Under the pieces are notes generated by a model. It was given only the letters and a program-made list of their open reading frames with translations, ran no database searches and was not told the DNA's origin. The translations under genes and the position numbers were made by a program. A stretch of 64,000 nt of DNA from Demequina aestuarii (lineage in GTDB: Bacteria > Actinomycetota > Actinomycetes > Actinomycetales > Demequinaceae), in NCBI RefSeq assembly GCF_000975095.1, contig NZ_BBRD01000001.1, positions 362,714 to 426,713 on the forward strand. The letters run 5' to 3'. Below, one piece after another: positions 16,766 to 25,517 of the stretch; position 1 is the first letter of the stretch, and each line of letters opens with the position of its first letter.

Positions 16766-18631
16766 ATGTGCGGCATTGTGGGATACGTAGGCTCGGGAGA
16801 GCCGGACTCGCGCCCGGAGCGCGTCATCATGGGTGGGCTTGCTCGCCTCGAATACAGGGGGTACGACTCCGCGGGCATCGCGCTCGTGGGCAACGACCCG
16901 GACAAGGTGGCGACCGCGAAGCGGGCGGGCAAGCTCGAGCGACTGTCGACGGCGATCGCGGAACACCCGCTGCCGGCGTCGACCGCCGCGATCGGCCACA
17001 CCCGGTGGGCGACGCACGGCGCGCCCACGGATGCGAACGCGCACCCGCACCTCGCCGCGGGCGGCCGCCTCGCGCTGATCCACAACGGCATCATCGAGAA
17101 TCACAACCGGCTCCGTGACGAGCTCATGGCCGACGGCGTGGACTTCCTGTCGGACACCGACACCGAGGTCGCCGCCCACCTGCTCGCCACCTACGTCGAC
17201 CAGGGGCTCGGCCTCGCCGACGCGATGCGCGCGGTCGCCACCCGGCTCGAGGGCGCCTTCACGCTGCTGGCGGTCGACGTGCGTGAGCCGCGGACCGTCG
17301 TCGGTGCTCGTCGCAACTCCCCGCTGGTCGTCGGCCTCGGCGATGGCGAGAACTTCCTGGGCTCGGACGTGGTGGCCTTCATCGAGCACACCCGCACCGC
17401 CTTGGAGCTGGGTCAGGACGAGGTCGTCGAGATCACGCCCACCTCCGTCATCGTGACCGACGCCTCGGGCGCGGTCGTAGAGCGTGAGCCGTATCACGTC
17501 GACTGGGACGCGGCCGCTGCGGAGAAGGGCGGCTTCGCGACGTTCATGGACAAGGAGATCCACGACCAGCCCACGGCGGTCGCGGACACCCTGCGCGGGC
17601 GCGTGGACGACAACGGTCGACTGCGGCTCGACGAGGGCGTGATCGACGAGTATGTGCTCAAGTCCGTCGACAAGATCATCGTGGTCGCCTGCGGCACGGC
17701 GAGCTACGCCGGCCTGGTCGCGCGCTACGCGATCGAGCACTGGACGCGCATCCCGGTCGAGGTCGAGCTGGCGCACGAGTTCCGCTATCGCGACCCGGTG
17801 GTGAACATCAAGACCCTCGTGGTTGCGATCAGCCAGTCCGGCGAGACCATGGACACGATCATGGCCGTGCGGCACGCGCAGCAGCAGGGCGCCACCGTGA
17901 TCGGCATCGTGAACGCCCAAGGGTCGACGATCGCGCGTGAGGCCGATGCGGTGCTGTACACCCGTGCCGGCCCGGAGATCGCGGTCGCGTCGACCAAGGC
18001 GTTCCTCGCGCAGATCACCGCCTCGTACCTGCTCGGCATCTATCTCGCCGAGCTTCGCGGCAACAAGTTCCCCGACGAGATCGCGGCCCTGCTTGCAGAG
18101 CTCGACTCCATGCCCGCGAAGATTCAGTGGGTGCTCGACACTGCGGAGCCCATCCGCGTGGTGGCGCGCTCCATGGCGAACGAGCGCACGGTGCTGTTCC
18201 TGGGCCGACACGTGGGCTACCCGGTGGCGCTCGAGGGTGCGCTCAAGCTCAAGGAGCTGGCGTACATCCATGCCGAGGGCTTCGCCGCCGGAGAGCTCAA
18301 GCACGGTCCCATCGCGCTCGTCGAGCAGGATCAGCCGGTGTTCGTGATCGTGCCCAGCCCGCGCGGACCCGAGTCGTTGCACGCCAAGGTGCTGTCCAAC
18401 GTCCAGGAGGTGCGGGCGCGCGGTGCCCGGACTCTGGTGATCGCAGTCGAGGGCGACGAGGAGGCCGCGAAGCACGCGGATGAGATCTTCTACGTGCCGG
18501 AGGCGCCGGTGCTGATGACCCCGCTGCTGAGCGTCATCCCGCTGCAGATCTTCGCCCACGAGCTCGCGTCAGCGAAGGGCTACGACGTGGATCAGCCTCG
18601 CAACCTTGCCAAGTCGGTGACGGTCGAGTAG
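16766..18631 (+). CDS. glmS: Glutamine--fructose-6-phosphate aminotransferase
   Basis: Makes glucosamine-6-phosphate from fructose-6-phosphate and glutamine, the entry step of amino-sugar synthesis. The 621-residue protein starts MCGIVGYVG, where Cys2 becomes the N-terminal glutaminase nucleophile. The N-terminal domain has RLEYRGYDSAGIA, GHTRWATHG and SDTDTEV. The two SIS domains (about 295-610) contain ACGTASYAG, SQSGETMDT and EGALKLKELAYIHAEGF. The C-terminus is LAKSVTVE. It feeds glmM in the same region. acpS follows after two bases. Confidence 0.97.
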   Translation: MCGIVGYVGSGEPDSRPERVIMGGLARLEYRGYDSAGIALVGNDPDKVATAKRAGKLERLSTAIAEHPLPASTAAIGHTRWATHGAPTDANAHPHLAAGGRLALIHNGIIENHNRLRDELMADGVDFLSDTDTEVAAHLLATYVDQGLGLADAMRAVATRLEGAFTLLAVDVREPRTVVGARRNSPLVVGLGDGENFLGSDVVAFIEHTRTALELGQDEVVEITPTSVIVTDASGAVVEREPYHVDWDAAAAEKGGFATFMDKEIHDQPTAVADTLRGRVDDNGRLRLDEGVIDEYVLKSVDKIIVVACGTASYAGLVARYAIEHWTRIPVEVELAHEFRYRDPVVNIKTLVVAISQSGETMDTIMAVRHAQQQGATVIGIVNAQGSTIAREADAVLYTRAGPEIAVASTKAFLAQITASYLLGIYLAELRGNKFPDEIAALLAELDSMPAKIQWVLDTAEPIRVVARSMANERTVLFLGRHVGYPVALEGALKLKELAYIHAEGFAAGELKHGPIALVEQDQPVFVIVPSPRGPESLHAKVLSNVQEVRARGARTLVIAVEGDEEAAKHADEIFYVPEAPVLMTPLLSVIPLQIFAHELASAKGYDVDQPRNLAKSVTVE

Positions 18632-18633
18632 CG

Positions 18634-18993
18634 ATGCCGGTGCTGGGGCTGGGGATCGACGTGGTCGCGATCGAGAGGTTCGAGCAGGCGATCGAGAGGT
18701 CGCCCGGATTCCTCGAGAGAGTCTTCACTCCCGCCGAGCGTGAACTCGGGAAGCACAGTCTCGCCGCCCGCTGGGCCGCCAAGGAGGCGCTGGCGAAGGC
18801 GCTCGGTGCCCCCGCTGGCCTCAACTGGCAGGACGCCGAGGTCAGGCGCGGCGACGGCGGCAAGCCCGCGCTCGAGGTGCGCGGCACCGTGGCGGCCCGC
18901 GCGGCCACGCTCGGCATCGCCCGGTTCCACCTGTCCCTCTCCCACGACGCCGGCATCGCTTCTGCGGTCGTGATCGCCGAGGGAGACGCGTGA
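18634..18993 (+). CDS. acpS: Holo-[acyl-carrier-protein] synthase
   Basis: A 119-residue phosphopantetheinyl transferase that activates the acyl carrier protein. The two family motifs are present: GIDVVAIERF (magnesium and CoA binding) and RWAAKEALAKALG. The C-terminus has FHLSLSHD. It sits between glmS and alr and overlaps alr by GTGA. The NAD(P)HX repair gene often found between acpS and alr in actinobacteria is absent here. Confidence 0.95.
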   Translation: MPVLGLGIDVVAIERFEQAIERSPGFLERVFTPAERELGKHSLAARWAAKEALAKALGAPAGLNWQDAEVRRGDGGKPALEVRGTVAARAATLGIARFHLSLSHDAGIASAVVIAEGDA

Positions 18994-20099
18994 GCGCCCT
19001 CGAGGTGACCGTCGACTACGACGCGATCGCCCGCAATGTGGAGATCCTCCGCGGTCACTCCGCCGGCGCGGAGGTGATGGCGGTGGTGAAGGCCGATGCG
19101 TACGGCCACGGACTCGTGCGTGCGGCGCAGGCGGCACGGCGCGGAGGCGCGACCTGGTTGGGGGTGGCGCAGCCGCACGAGGCGCTCGCGCTGCGCGCGG
19201 CGGGCGACTCTGGCCGCATCCTGACGTGGCTCTACGGGCCGGAGGTGCCGGCGCGCGCCCTCATCGCCGCCGACGTCGACCTCTCGGTGTCCTCACCCGA
19301 GGTGCTCGGGGAGATCGTCGCCGTGTCGCGGGAGAACCCGCTGCCCGCACGTCTCCACATCTGCGTCGATACCGGGCTCGGACGCGAGGGCGTCGCCCCC
19401 ACCGAGCTGCCGGTGCTCCTCGACCTCGCGATCGCTGCTCAAGAGGAGGGGCTGGTGCGCATCGTCGGCATGTGGTCCCACCTCGCCTGGGCGGACGCCC
19501 CCGGCCACCCCACGATCGACGCGCAGGCGGACGTGTTCAGGGAGGCGCTCTCGCTCGCCCAGGACCGTCGCGTGGGGCTCGAGGTGCGGCACCTTGCGAA
19601 CTCAGCGTGCACGCTGACCCGGCCCGACCTCCACTTCGACCTGGTCCGGCCCGGCATCGCGATCTACGGCCTCCCGCCCGTGGCGGACCCGTACGGCGAG
19701 AACCATGGACTCACCCCAGCGATGACCGTGCGCTCCGAGGTCATCCTCGTGAAGGACGTTCCGCAGGGCCACGGGGTGAGCTATGGCCACGAATACGTCA
19801 CCCCGTATCCGACCACGCTGGGCCTCGTGAGCGCGGGCTACGCCGACGGGGTGTTCCGCTCCGCCGGGAACCGCGCCGAGGTGGGCATCCGCGGGCGCCG
19901 CTACCAGATCGCCGGCCGCGTGTGCATGGACCAGTTCGTCGTCGACCTCGGCCCCGCGACCTCAGTCTGTGCGGGCGACCCGGTGACCCTCTTCGGCGTG
20001 GACGGCCCGAGCGCGACCGAGTGGGCGCACGCCATCGACACGATCGACTACGAGGTCGTGTGCCGCTTCGGTGCGCTGCGCGACAAGAGCGCGGCATGA
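18990..20099 (+). CDS. alr: Alanine racemase, housekeeping type
   Basis: Supplies D-alanine for peptidoglycan. The 369-residue protein has the PLP Lys34 in AVVKADAYGHG, the catalytic Tyr in SAGYADG, VCMDQFVVD, and Tyr354 in DTIDYEVVCRF, the residue that closes the alanine pocket. This canonical Tyr contrasts with His372 of the racemase at 6116-7303. The neighbours (acpS upstream, tsaE downstream with ATGA overlap) are the usual ones for the housekeeping gene. Confidence 0.96.
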   Translation: MSALEVTVDYDAIARNVEILRGHSAGAEVMAVVKADAYGHGLVRAAQAARRGGATWLGVAQPHEALALRAAGDSGRILTWLYGPEVPARALIAADVDLSVSSPEVLGEIVAVSRENPLPARLHICVDTGLGREGVAPTELPVLLDLAIAAQEEGLVRIVGMWSHLAWADAPGHPTIDAQADVFREALSLAQDRRVGLEVRHLANSACTLTRPDLHFDLVRPGIAIYGLPPVADPYGENHGLTPAMTVRSEVILVKDVPQGHGVSYGHEYVTPYPTTLGLVSAGYADGVFRSAGNRAEVGIRGRRYQIAGRVCMDQFVVDLGPATSVCAGDPVTLFGVDGPSATEWAHAIDTIDYEVVCRFGALRDKSAA

Positions 20100-20590
20100 T
20101 CGACGTCACGCTCGAGGCACCGGACGCGGAGGCGATGCGCTCTCTGGGGGCTGACGTCATCGCGCCGATGCTCCGGCGGGGCGACCTGGTGATCCTCACC
20201 GGAGATCTGGGTGCGGGCAAGACCACGTTCACGCAGGGCCTCGGCAGCGCACTGGGGGTCCGCGGCGACGTGGCCAGCCCCACCTTCATCATCGCGCGCA
20301 CCCACCCGAGCCTCGCCGACGGTCCCGACCTGGTTCATGTCGATGCGTACCGCCTCGGCTCGCTCCAGGAGCTCGACGACCTGGACCTGGATACGTCGCT
20401 CGACGACGCCGTCACGGTGGTCGAGTGGGGCGAGGACGCCGCGACGCTGTCAGAGGATCGGCTGCACCTCACGATTCTGCGACCGCGCGGGGGAACGCTG
20501 GACATGGAAGATCCCTCCGGCGGGGTGCGCACGGTGCGCGTCACGTCGCACGGCGACCGGTGGGAGGACGTCACCCTCCCCGGCCTCTAG
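20096..20590 (+). CDS. tsaE: tRNA t6A synthesis ATPase TsaE
   Basis: A 164-residue P-loop ATPase that drives the TsaB-TsaD complex in making threonylcarbamoyl-adenosine 37 on tRNA. Walker A is LTGDLGAGKTTFTQGLG, followed by VASPTFIIARTH, VHVDAYRL and VVEWGEDA. The ATG at 20096 overlaps the alr stop. The -10 of tsaB overlaps its stop codon. Confidence 0.95.
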   Translation: MIDVTLEAPDAEAMRSLGADVIAPMLRRGDLVILTGDLGAGKTTFTQGLGSALGVRGDVASPTFIIARTHPSLADGPDLVHVDAYRLGSLQELDDLDLDTSLDDAVTVVEWGEDAATLSEDRLHLTILRPRGGTLDMEDPSGGVRTVRVTSHGDRWEDVTLPGL

Positions 20591-20593
20591 GCT
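20588..20593 (+). promoter_or_regulatory. -10 element of tsaB (leaderless)
   Basis: TAGGCT begins at the tsaE stop codon and ends seven bases before the GTG at 20601, giving a predicted leaderless start for tsaB-rimI in addition to read-through from upstream. Confidence 0.55.
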
Positions 20594-20600
20594 GGATGGC

Positions 20601-21206
20601 GTGATCCTCGCTCTCGACACCTCCGCCACCGTGGCCGTCGCCGTGGTCGACGGCGACCACGTGGTCGCCTCGCGCTCCGAGTTCGCGCCGCGGGGTCACG
20701 CCGAGCTGCTGAGCTCGCTGGTGCGTGAGGCGATGCGCGAGGCCGGGGTCGCCGGTGCCGACCTCGAGGGGATCGTGGTGGGGACCGGTCCCGCGCCCTT
20801 CACAGGGCTGCGCGTGGGACTGGTGACCGCCCGGACCCTCGCGTTCGCGTGGGGGGTGCCAGCGCATGGCGTGTGCTCGCTCGACGCGCTGGGCGCCGCT
20901 CACGGCGATGTGACGGTGGTGGCCGATGCCCGCCGCAAGGAGGTCTACTGGGCCCGCTACCGGGACGGTCGGCGGATGGAGGGCCCCGAAGTGGGGACGC
21001 CCGAGTCCGTGGCGGCTCCCGGAGCCGTCGTGGGTCGTGGCGCCCTGCTGTACCCGGAGGCGTTTCCCGGCGCGGTCGGCGGCGACCCGGACCCCGCGTG
21101 GTTGGCCCGCGTGGCCCGTGAGCGCCTCGCCTCGGGAGAGACGGAGCTGCCGCTCGAGCCGATGTACCTCCGGCGTCCCGACGTGCACGGCGTCCCGGGC
21201 GCGTGA
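20601..21206 (+). CDS. tsaB: tRNA t6A synthesis protein TsaB
   Basis: A 201-residue inactive paralogue of TsaD that scaffolds the t6A synthase. It starts MILALDTSATVAVAVVDG and has GTGPAPFTGLRVGLVTARTLAF, the family hallmark. It lacks the HxxxH metal motif of TsaD, as expected. The start is GTG 20601. It is followed by rimI, as in most actinobacteria. Confidence 0.95.
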   Translation: MILALDTSATVAVAVVDGDHVVASRSEFAPRGHAELLSSLVREAMREAGVAGADLEGIVVGTGPAPFTGLRVGLVTARTLAFAWGVPAHGVCSLDALGAAHGDVTVVADARRKEVYWARYRDGRRMEGPEVGTPESVAAPGAVVGRGALLYPEAFPGAVGGDPDPAWLARVARERLASGETELPLEPMYLRRPDVHGVPGA

Positions 21207-21227
21207 GCACGCCGGTGGCGACCCGCA

Positions 21228-21719
21228 ATGCGTGACGCCTCGGGTGTCGACCCGGCCAGTGCATCGGCCGTCTCCATCCGTGACCTCGACGAGCGCGACC
21301 TCGACCGGGTGGCGGAATTGGAGAGCGAGATCTTCGGCGCCTCCGCATGGTCGCGGGCGCTCATCCGCGAGGACTTTCTGCACGGGCCGTCCCGGTGGCG
21401 CGGCGTCGAAGGCGAGGAGTCGCTCTCGGCATACGCGGTGTATGGGTTCGACGGCGACGCGTTCCACCTGATGAACCTGGCCGTCGCGCCGGAGGCCCGT
21501 AGGCAGGGGCTCGGGGAGGCGCTGATGGCCGACTTCATGGCGGAGGCGCGCCGCCTGCACGTGCGCGACGCATGGCTCGAGGTGGCGGTCACCAATGAGG
21601 CGGCGCTGGCGCTGTATCGCGCCTACGGTTTTGCGGACGTGCGGGTGAGGCGGCGCTACTACCAGCCGGAGGGCATCGACGCCCTGGTGATGCGCGCGCG
21701 TCTGCCTCACCCGTCCTGA
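21228..21719 (+). CDS. rimI: Ribosomal protein alanine N-acetyltransferase RimI
   Basis: A 163-residue GNAT acetyltransferase, expected to acetylate the N-terminus of ribosomal protein S18. It contains IRDLDERDLDRVAELES at the N-terminus, the acetyl-CoA loop VAPEARRQGLGEALM, LEVAVTNEAALALYRAYGF and the C-terminal RRRYYQPEGIDALVM. It lies 21 bases after tsaB. Confidence 0.92.
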   Translation: MRDASGVDPASASAVSIRDLDERDLDRVAELESEIFGASAWSRALIREDFLHGPSRWRGVEGEESLSAYAVYGFDGDAFHLMNLAVAPEARRQGLGEALMADFMAEARRLHVRDAWLEVAVTNEAALALYRAYGFADVRVRRRYYQPEGIDALVMRARLPHPS

Positions 21720-21824
21720 CGGACGCGCCGTCCTCGGCACGTGTCGATCCGTGTGCACGTGCGGGGTCGACCCTGCACCACTATCGACACCTGTGGTGCG
21801 TCAGGCGGTGGAGTGGCGCGTGGC

Positions 21825-22154
21825 TCAGGCCTTCGCGTGACGCTCGAGGCGTCCGGTGCGCCGCATCCACCGTTCCAGCGGGATGGTGGTGAGAGGTGGC
21901 ACCGCGGCGAGCCCCGCGAGCGCGCAGACTCCCAAGGACCAGCGGAACTTCACTGCGGCGGCCACCGCGACGATCACATAGATCAGGAAAGCGGTGCCGT
22001 GCAGCGGGCCGAAGATCGTCACGCCCCATTCGGTGACGTCGAGCACGTGCTCGAGCAGCATGCCGAGCAGCAGGCCAGTCCACGTGAAGGCCTCGATGAT
22101 GGCCACCACGACGAATGCTCGGCCGAGGCGGTCCGTGGGCATCGGCGCGCTCAC
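21825..22154 (-). CDS. DUF3817 integral membrane protein
   Basis: A 109-residue membrane protein with three hydrophobic segments (AFVVVAIIEAFTWTGLLLG, then FGPLHGTAFLIYVIVAVAAAV, then LGVCALAGLAAVPPL). The LHG...Y pattern in the second segment is that of the DUF3817 family. Function unknown. The GTG start overlaps the stop of the nitroreductase gene, with an in-frame ATG at 22142 as an alternative. A second DUF3817 gene lies at 59760-60143. Confidence 0.78.
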   Translation of the reverse strand: MSAPMPTDRLGRAFVVVAIIEAFTWTGLLLGMLLEHVLDVTEWGVTIFGPLHGTAFLIYVIVAVAAAVKFRWSLGVCALAGLAAVPPLTTIPLERWMRRTGRLERHAKA

Positions 22155-22756
22155 GCGACCCTCACCGCCTGGTCGGCGCCCAGCCGCCCACGCCGCTCGC
22201 CCGCACCGTGATCCTCCACGTCCGGGTAGCCGATGCCGAACAGCACCTCGGACCGCCAGGACATGCCATCGAACAGCGCGGCGTCCATGCCGGCCTTGTC
22301 GAAGCCACCGTAGGGCCGTACGGCCAGTCCCGCGGCACGCAGGCCCACAATGAAGTAGCCGGCCTGGAGCATCGCGCCCGAGTGGGCCATGCTGCTGCGA
22401 CGGCCGGCGTCCGCCTCGAGCCGCTCGTACGTGGAGGCGGTGCCAGCGCCAGTGATGTCGAACGTGTCGTGGAAGCGCTCGTCGTGAGCGGCGACCACCA
22501 GCAGGGGCGCGTTCGCGAGCTTGGCGCGATTGCCGTCGAGAGCGTGGCCGATCACGGTGGCGCGGGCCTGCTCGGATTCGGCGACGAGAAGGCGCAGCGG
22601 CACGGTGTTGTTGCCGGTGGGTCCCCACTTCACCAGCTCCCACACCTCGCGCACCACGTCGGCGTGCACCGGGCGGTCGGCGAAGTTGACGTTGGAGCGG
22701 GCATCGAGGAACAGCAGCGCGCGCGCGTCGGCATCAAGAGAGTGGGGGGTGGGCAT
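22151..22756 (-). CDS. Nitroreductase family protein (RutE-like)
   Basis: A 201-residue FMN-dependent oxidoreductase. It begins DADARALLFLDARSNVNFADRPV and has LVKWGPTGNNTVPLRLLVA and GAMLQAGYFIVGLRAAGLAVRPYGGFD, as in the RutE/HadB-type subfamily, which reduces malonic semialdehyde or nitro-aromatics. The true substrate is unknown. An ATG nine bases upstream (22765) is an alternative start. It is co-transcribed with the DUF3817 gene and divergent from tsaD. Confidence 0.85.
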   Translation of the reverse strand: MPTPHSLDADARALLFLDARSNVNFADRPVHADVVREVWELVKWGPTGNNTVPLRLLVAESEQARATVIGHALDGNRAKLANAPLLVVAAHDERFHDTFDITGAGTASTYERLEADAGRRSSMAHSGAMLQAGYFIVGLRAAGLAVRPYGGFDKAGMDAALFDGMSWRSEVLFGIGYPDVEDHGAGERRGRLGADQAVRVA

Positions 22757-22800
22757 GGCTTCCATTCTCGCGCACGCCCGGCCGTGCCCGCGACCGAGGT

Positions 22801-22806
22801 TAGGCT
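22801..22806 (+). promoter_or_regulatory. -10 element of tsaD (leaderless)
   Basis: TAGGCT ends six bases before the GTG of tsaD with no ribosome site between them, so the mRNA is predicted to be leaderless. Confidence 0.6.
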
Positions 22807-22812
22807 GGTCGC

Positions 22813-23853
22813 GTGAATCCACTGGTGCTGGGCATCGAGTCGACGTGCGACGAGACGGGGGTCGCCCTCGTCGAGGGCGTCGACCTGCTCGTCGACGTCA
22901 CGGCCTCCTCCATGGATGAGCACGCGCGCTACGGCGGCATCGTCCCCGAAGTCGCCTCCCGCGCGCACGTGGAGGCGTTCCTGCCCACGCTCGAGCAGGC
23001 GCTGTCCCGGGCGGATCGCACGCTGGCGGACGTGGATGCGATCGCTGTCGCGGCGGGGCCAGGCCTGGTGGGATCGCTCACCGTCGGCAACGCCGCGGCC
23101 AAGGCGCTGGCGCTGGCGCTGGATCGCCCGCTGTACGGCGTGAACCACGTGATCGGCCACGCCGTCGTGGACGAGCTGGTGCATGGCGAGTTCCCCGACC
23201 GCGTGATGTCCCTCGTGGTCTCGGGCGGCCATACGTCGCTGCTGCTGATCGAGGGCTCTGCGGTCACGGTGCGCGAGCTCGGGCACACCTTGGACGACGC
23301 CGCAGGCGAAGCCTTCGACAAGGTGGGCCGGCTGCTGGGGCTGCCGTACCCGGGCGGGCCCCACATCGACCGGCTGGCGAGGGAAGGCGACCCCGCGGCG
23401 ATTCCGTTCCCGCGCGCGCTCACGGCCCCCAAGTTCAAGGCCACCCACGCCTACGACTTCTCGTTCTCCGGACTCAAGACCGCGGTCGCGCGTTGGGTGG
23501 AGGCCGAGCAGGATGCCGGGCGCGAGATCCCCGTGGCCGATGTCGCGGCCTCCTTCGCCGATGCGGTGGCGGACGTCCTCGTGATGAAGACGCTGAACGC
23601 GTGCCGTGAGCACGGCGTGGAGACGCTGGTGATCGGCGGTGGCTTCAGCGCCAACTCCCAGTTGCGCGACATGGCGACGGCGCGCGGGGCGGCGGAGGGA
23701 ATAGACGTGCGAATCCCGCCCATTCGCTACTGCACCGACAACGGCGCGATGATCGCGGCGCTCGGCTCCGCGGTCATGCGCAATGGCGGTGCGCCCAGCG
23801 AACTCAGCATCGGCGTCGACTCGTCGATGCCGCTCACCACGGTCTCCGTCTAG
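22813..23853 (+). CDS. tsaD: tRNA t6A threonylcarbamoyltransferase TsaD
   Basis: The catalytic subunit that transfers threonylcarbamoyl to A37 of ANN-decoding tRNAs. The 346-residue ASKHA-fold protein starts [20 protein letters not shown]. The metal ligands are in VNHVIGHAV (HxxxH), with [23 protein letters not shown] and [11 protein letters not shown] following. It is separated from rimI by the minus-strand nitroreductase/DUF3817 pair, a departure from the usual rimI-tsaD adjacency. Confidence 0.96.
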   Translation: MNPLVLGIESTCDETGVALVEGVDLLVDVTASSMDEHARYGGIVPEVASRAHVEAFLPTLEQALSRADRTLADVDAIAVAAGPGLVGSLTVGNAAAKALALALDRPLYGVNHVIGHAVVDELVHGEFPDRVMSLVVSGGHTSLLLIEGSAVTVRELGHTLDDAAGEAFDKVGRLLGLPYPGGPHIDRLAREGDPAAIPFPRALTAPKFKATHAYDFSFSGLKTAVARWVEAEQDAGREIPVADVAASFADAVADVLVMKTLNACREHGVETLVIGGGFSANSQLRDMATARGAAEGIDVRIPPIRYCTDNGAMIAALGSAVMRNGGAPSELSIGVDSSMPLTTVSV

Positions 23854-23857
23854 CGTC

Positions 23858-25501
23858 GTGGCGGCACGACTCCCAGTCGCAGTCGGCGCGGCCGCGCTGG
23901 TGGCGGCACTGCTCGTCTCCGTGGCGTGGTGGCCCGCCGCCCAGAAGAATGCCGGCGCACCGCTCGAGGCGGCGCGTGCTGCCTCCCCGTCCCCGGCCGC
24001 ATCGGCCACTCCGACGCCGACTCCCACTCCGTCTCCGGCCCCTCCGGCCCTCGCGTGGGGGCCCACGGCGAGCGAGTGGGACGGCGCGCTCGAGACCGCC
24101 AGAGCGCTCCCGGTCGCGGACGCCGCAGGGCAGGTCATCGTGGCCTCGATTGCGTCCCCCTCGCCCGTAGCGACCGAGGAACTCGTCGCGTCGCTCTCCC
24201 TGGGCGGCGTGATCGTCATGGCCGACGCCGTCACCGACGTCGACGGGGTCCGCGCGCTGACGGATGCTGCTCAGGCCGGTGCCGCCGCTGGCACGCGGGA
24301 CTGGGGTGCGATCGTGGGCGTCGATCAGGAGGGAGGCGCGGTGTCGCGGCTCCGCGGGCTGATGCCCGACCTGCCGAGCTTCATGGCCGCCGGAGCCGCG
24401 AGCGACAAGGCTTCGGTGCGAGGGGCGTATGCCCAGGCGGCCGTGGACCTGCACGCGATGGGCTTCACCGTCGACTTCGCGCCGGTGGCCGATGCGACGG
24501 TGGGGCTGGCCGATCCGATCATCCGTGCGCGTTCGGCGGGCTCGGACCCGGAGCGGGTGTCCGCGACCGTGGGAGCCGCGCTGGCCGGCTTCGTCGATGG
24601 CGCAGTGGTGCCGGTGGTCAAGCACTTCCCGGGGCATGGTTCGGTGACCCAGGACTCGCACGAGGAACTGCCGGTCCAGCAGGTCTCCCTCGCGGACCTC
24701 GAGGTGCGGGACATGGCCCCATTCGCCTCCGCGATCGAGGCGGGGGCTCCCGCCGTGATGATGGCCCACATCGCCGTGCCGGAGTGGGGAGACGGCCCCG
24801 CGTCCTTGGAGCCTGCCGCGTACGAGTACCTGCGCGAGGTGCTGGGCTTCGAGGGCGTCGCGATGACCGATGCGCTCAATATGGGGGCGGTCCAGGGCAC
24901 CCAGGCCTCGGGACAGGCCGCAGTCGCCGCGCTCGCGGCGGGCGCGGACCTGCTCCTGATGCCGCCTGACCCGCGGGTGGCGCGAGACGCGATCGTGGCG
25001 GCGGTGGGCAGTGGCGAGGTGCCGCGTGAGCGGCTGGACGAGGCTGCGGCGCGGATGATCCTGCTGTCGCGCTGGCAGGCCTCGCTCGAGCCCGAGGTGG
25101 ACCAGGGGCGCGACTACGCCCGTGAGTTGGCGGCGGCGGGTGCGACCGTCGCGGCGCGCGACTGCTCAGCGCCGTTCGTCGGCGACACTGTCACCCTCTC
25201 CGGGGGTTGGGAAGACGAGCGCGCTGCGCTCGCCGCCGCCCTGGAGGCGCACGGCGTCGCCGTGGGGGACGGGGGCACGTCCATCGTCCTGATGGGCGGC
25301 GATGACGCGAGCGCCAATGCCGACGTCGTGGTCGCGATGGCCGGACCATGGGGGCTGAGTGCGTCCCAGGCGACGGTGTACGTCGGGCTCTACGGGCGTT
25401 CGGCTGGCGCGCTTGCCGGGCTGGCCGATGTGCTGGTGGGCGACGCGGAGCCGCTCGGCGAGTGGCCGGTCGACGTCGCCGTCCCGTTCGAGGTGTGCTG
25501 A
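23858..25501 (+). CDS. Exported GH3 beta-N-acetylhexosaminidase (NagZ-like)
   Basis: A 547-residue exported glycoside hydrolase. It has a signal or anchor helix (about 7-24) and a Ser/Pro/Thr linker (about 40-65), followed by the GH3 barrel: VDQEGGAVSRLRG, DFAPVADAT and the NagZ signature KHFPGHGSVTQDSHEELP with the catalytic His-Asp pair. The nucleophile Asp is in VAMTDALNM. The C-terminal 150 residues resemble a second GH3 domain. It probably cleaves GlcNAc from peptidoglycan fragments outside the membrane. The start is GTG 23858, five bases after the tsaD stop. Confidence 0.87.
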   Translation: MAARLPVAVGAAALVAALLVSVAWWPAAQKNAGAPLEAARAASPSPAASATPTPTPTPSPAPPALAWGPTASEWDGALETARALPVADAAGQVIVASIASPSPVATEELVASLSLGGVIVMADAVTDVDGVRALTDAAQAGAAAGTRDWGAIVGVDQEGGAVSRLRGLMPDLPSFMAAGAASDKASVRGAYAQAAVDLHAMGFTVDFAPVADATVGLADPIIRARSAGSDPERVSATVGAALAGFVDGAVVPVVKHFPGHGSVTQDSHEELPVQQVSLADLEVRDMAPFASAIEAGAPAVMMAHIAVPEWGDGPASLEPAAYEYLREVLGFEGVAMTDALNMGAVQGTQASGQAAVAALAAGADLLLMPPDPRVARDAIVAAVGSGEVPRERLDEAAARMILLSRWQASLEPEVDQGRDYARELAAAGATVAARDCSAPFVGDTVTLSGGWEDERAALAAALEAHGVAVGDGGTSIVLMGGDDASANADVVVAMAGPWGLSASQATVYVGLYGRSAGALAGLADVLVGDAEPLGEWPVDVAVPFEVC

Positions 25502-25517
25502 CCGCCTCCTCGGGGGG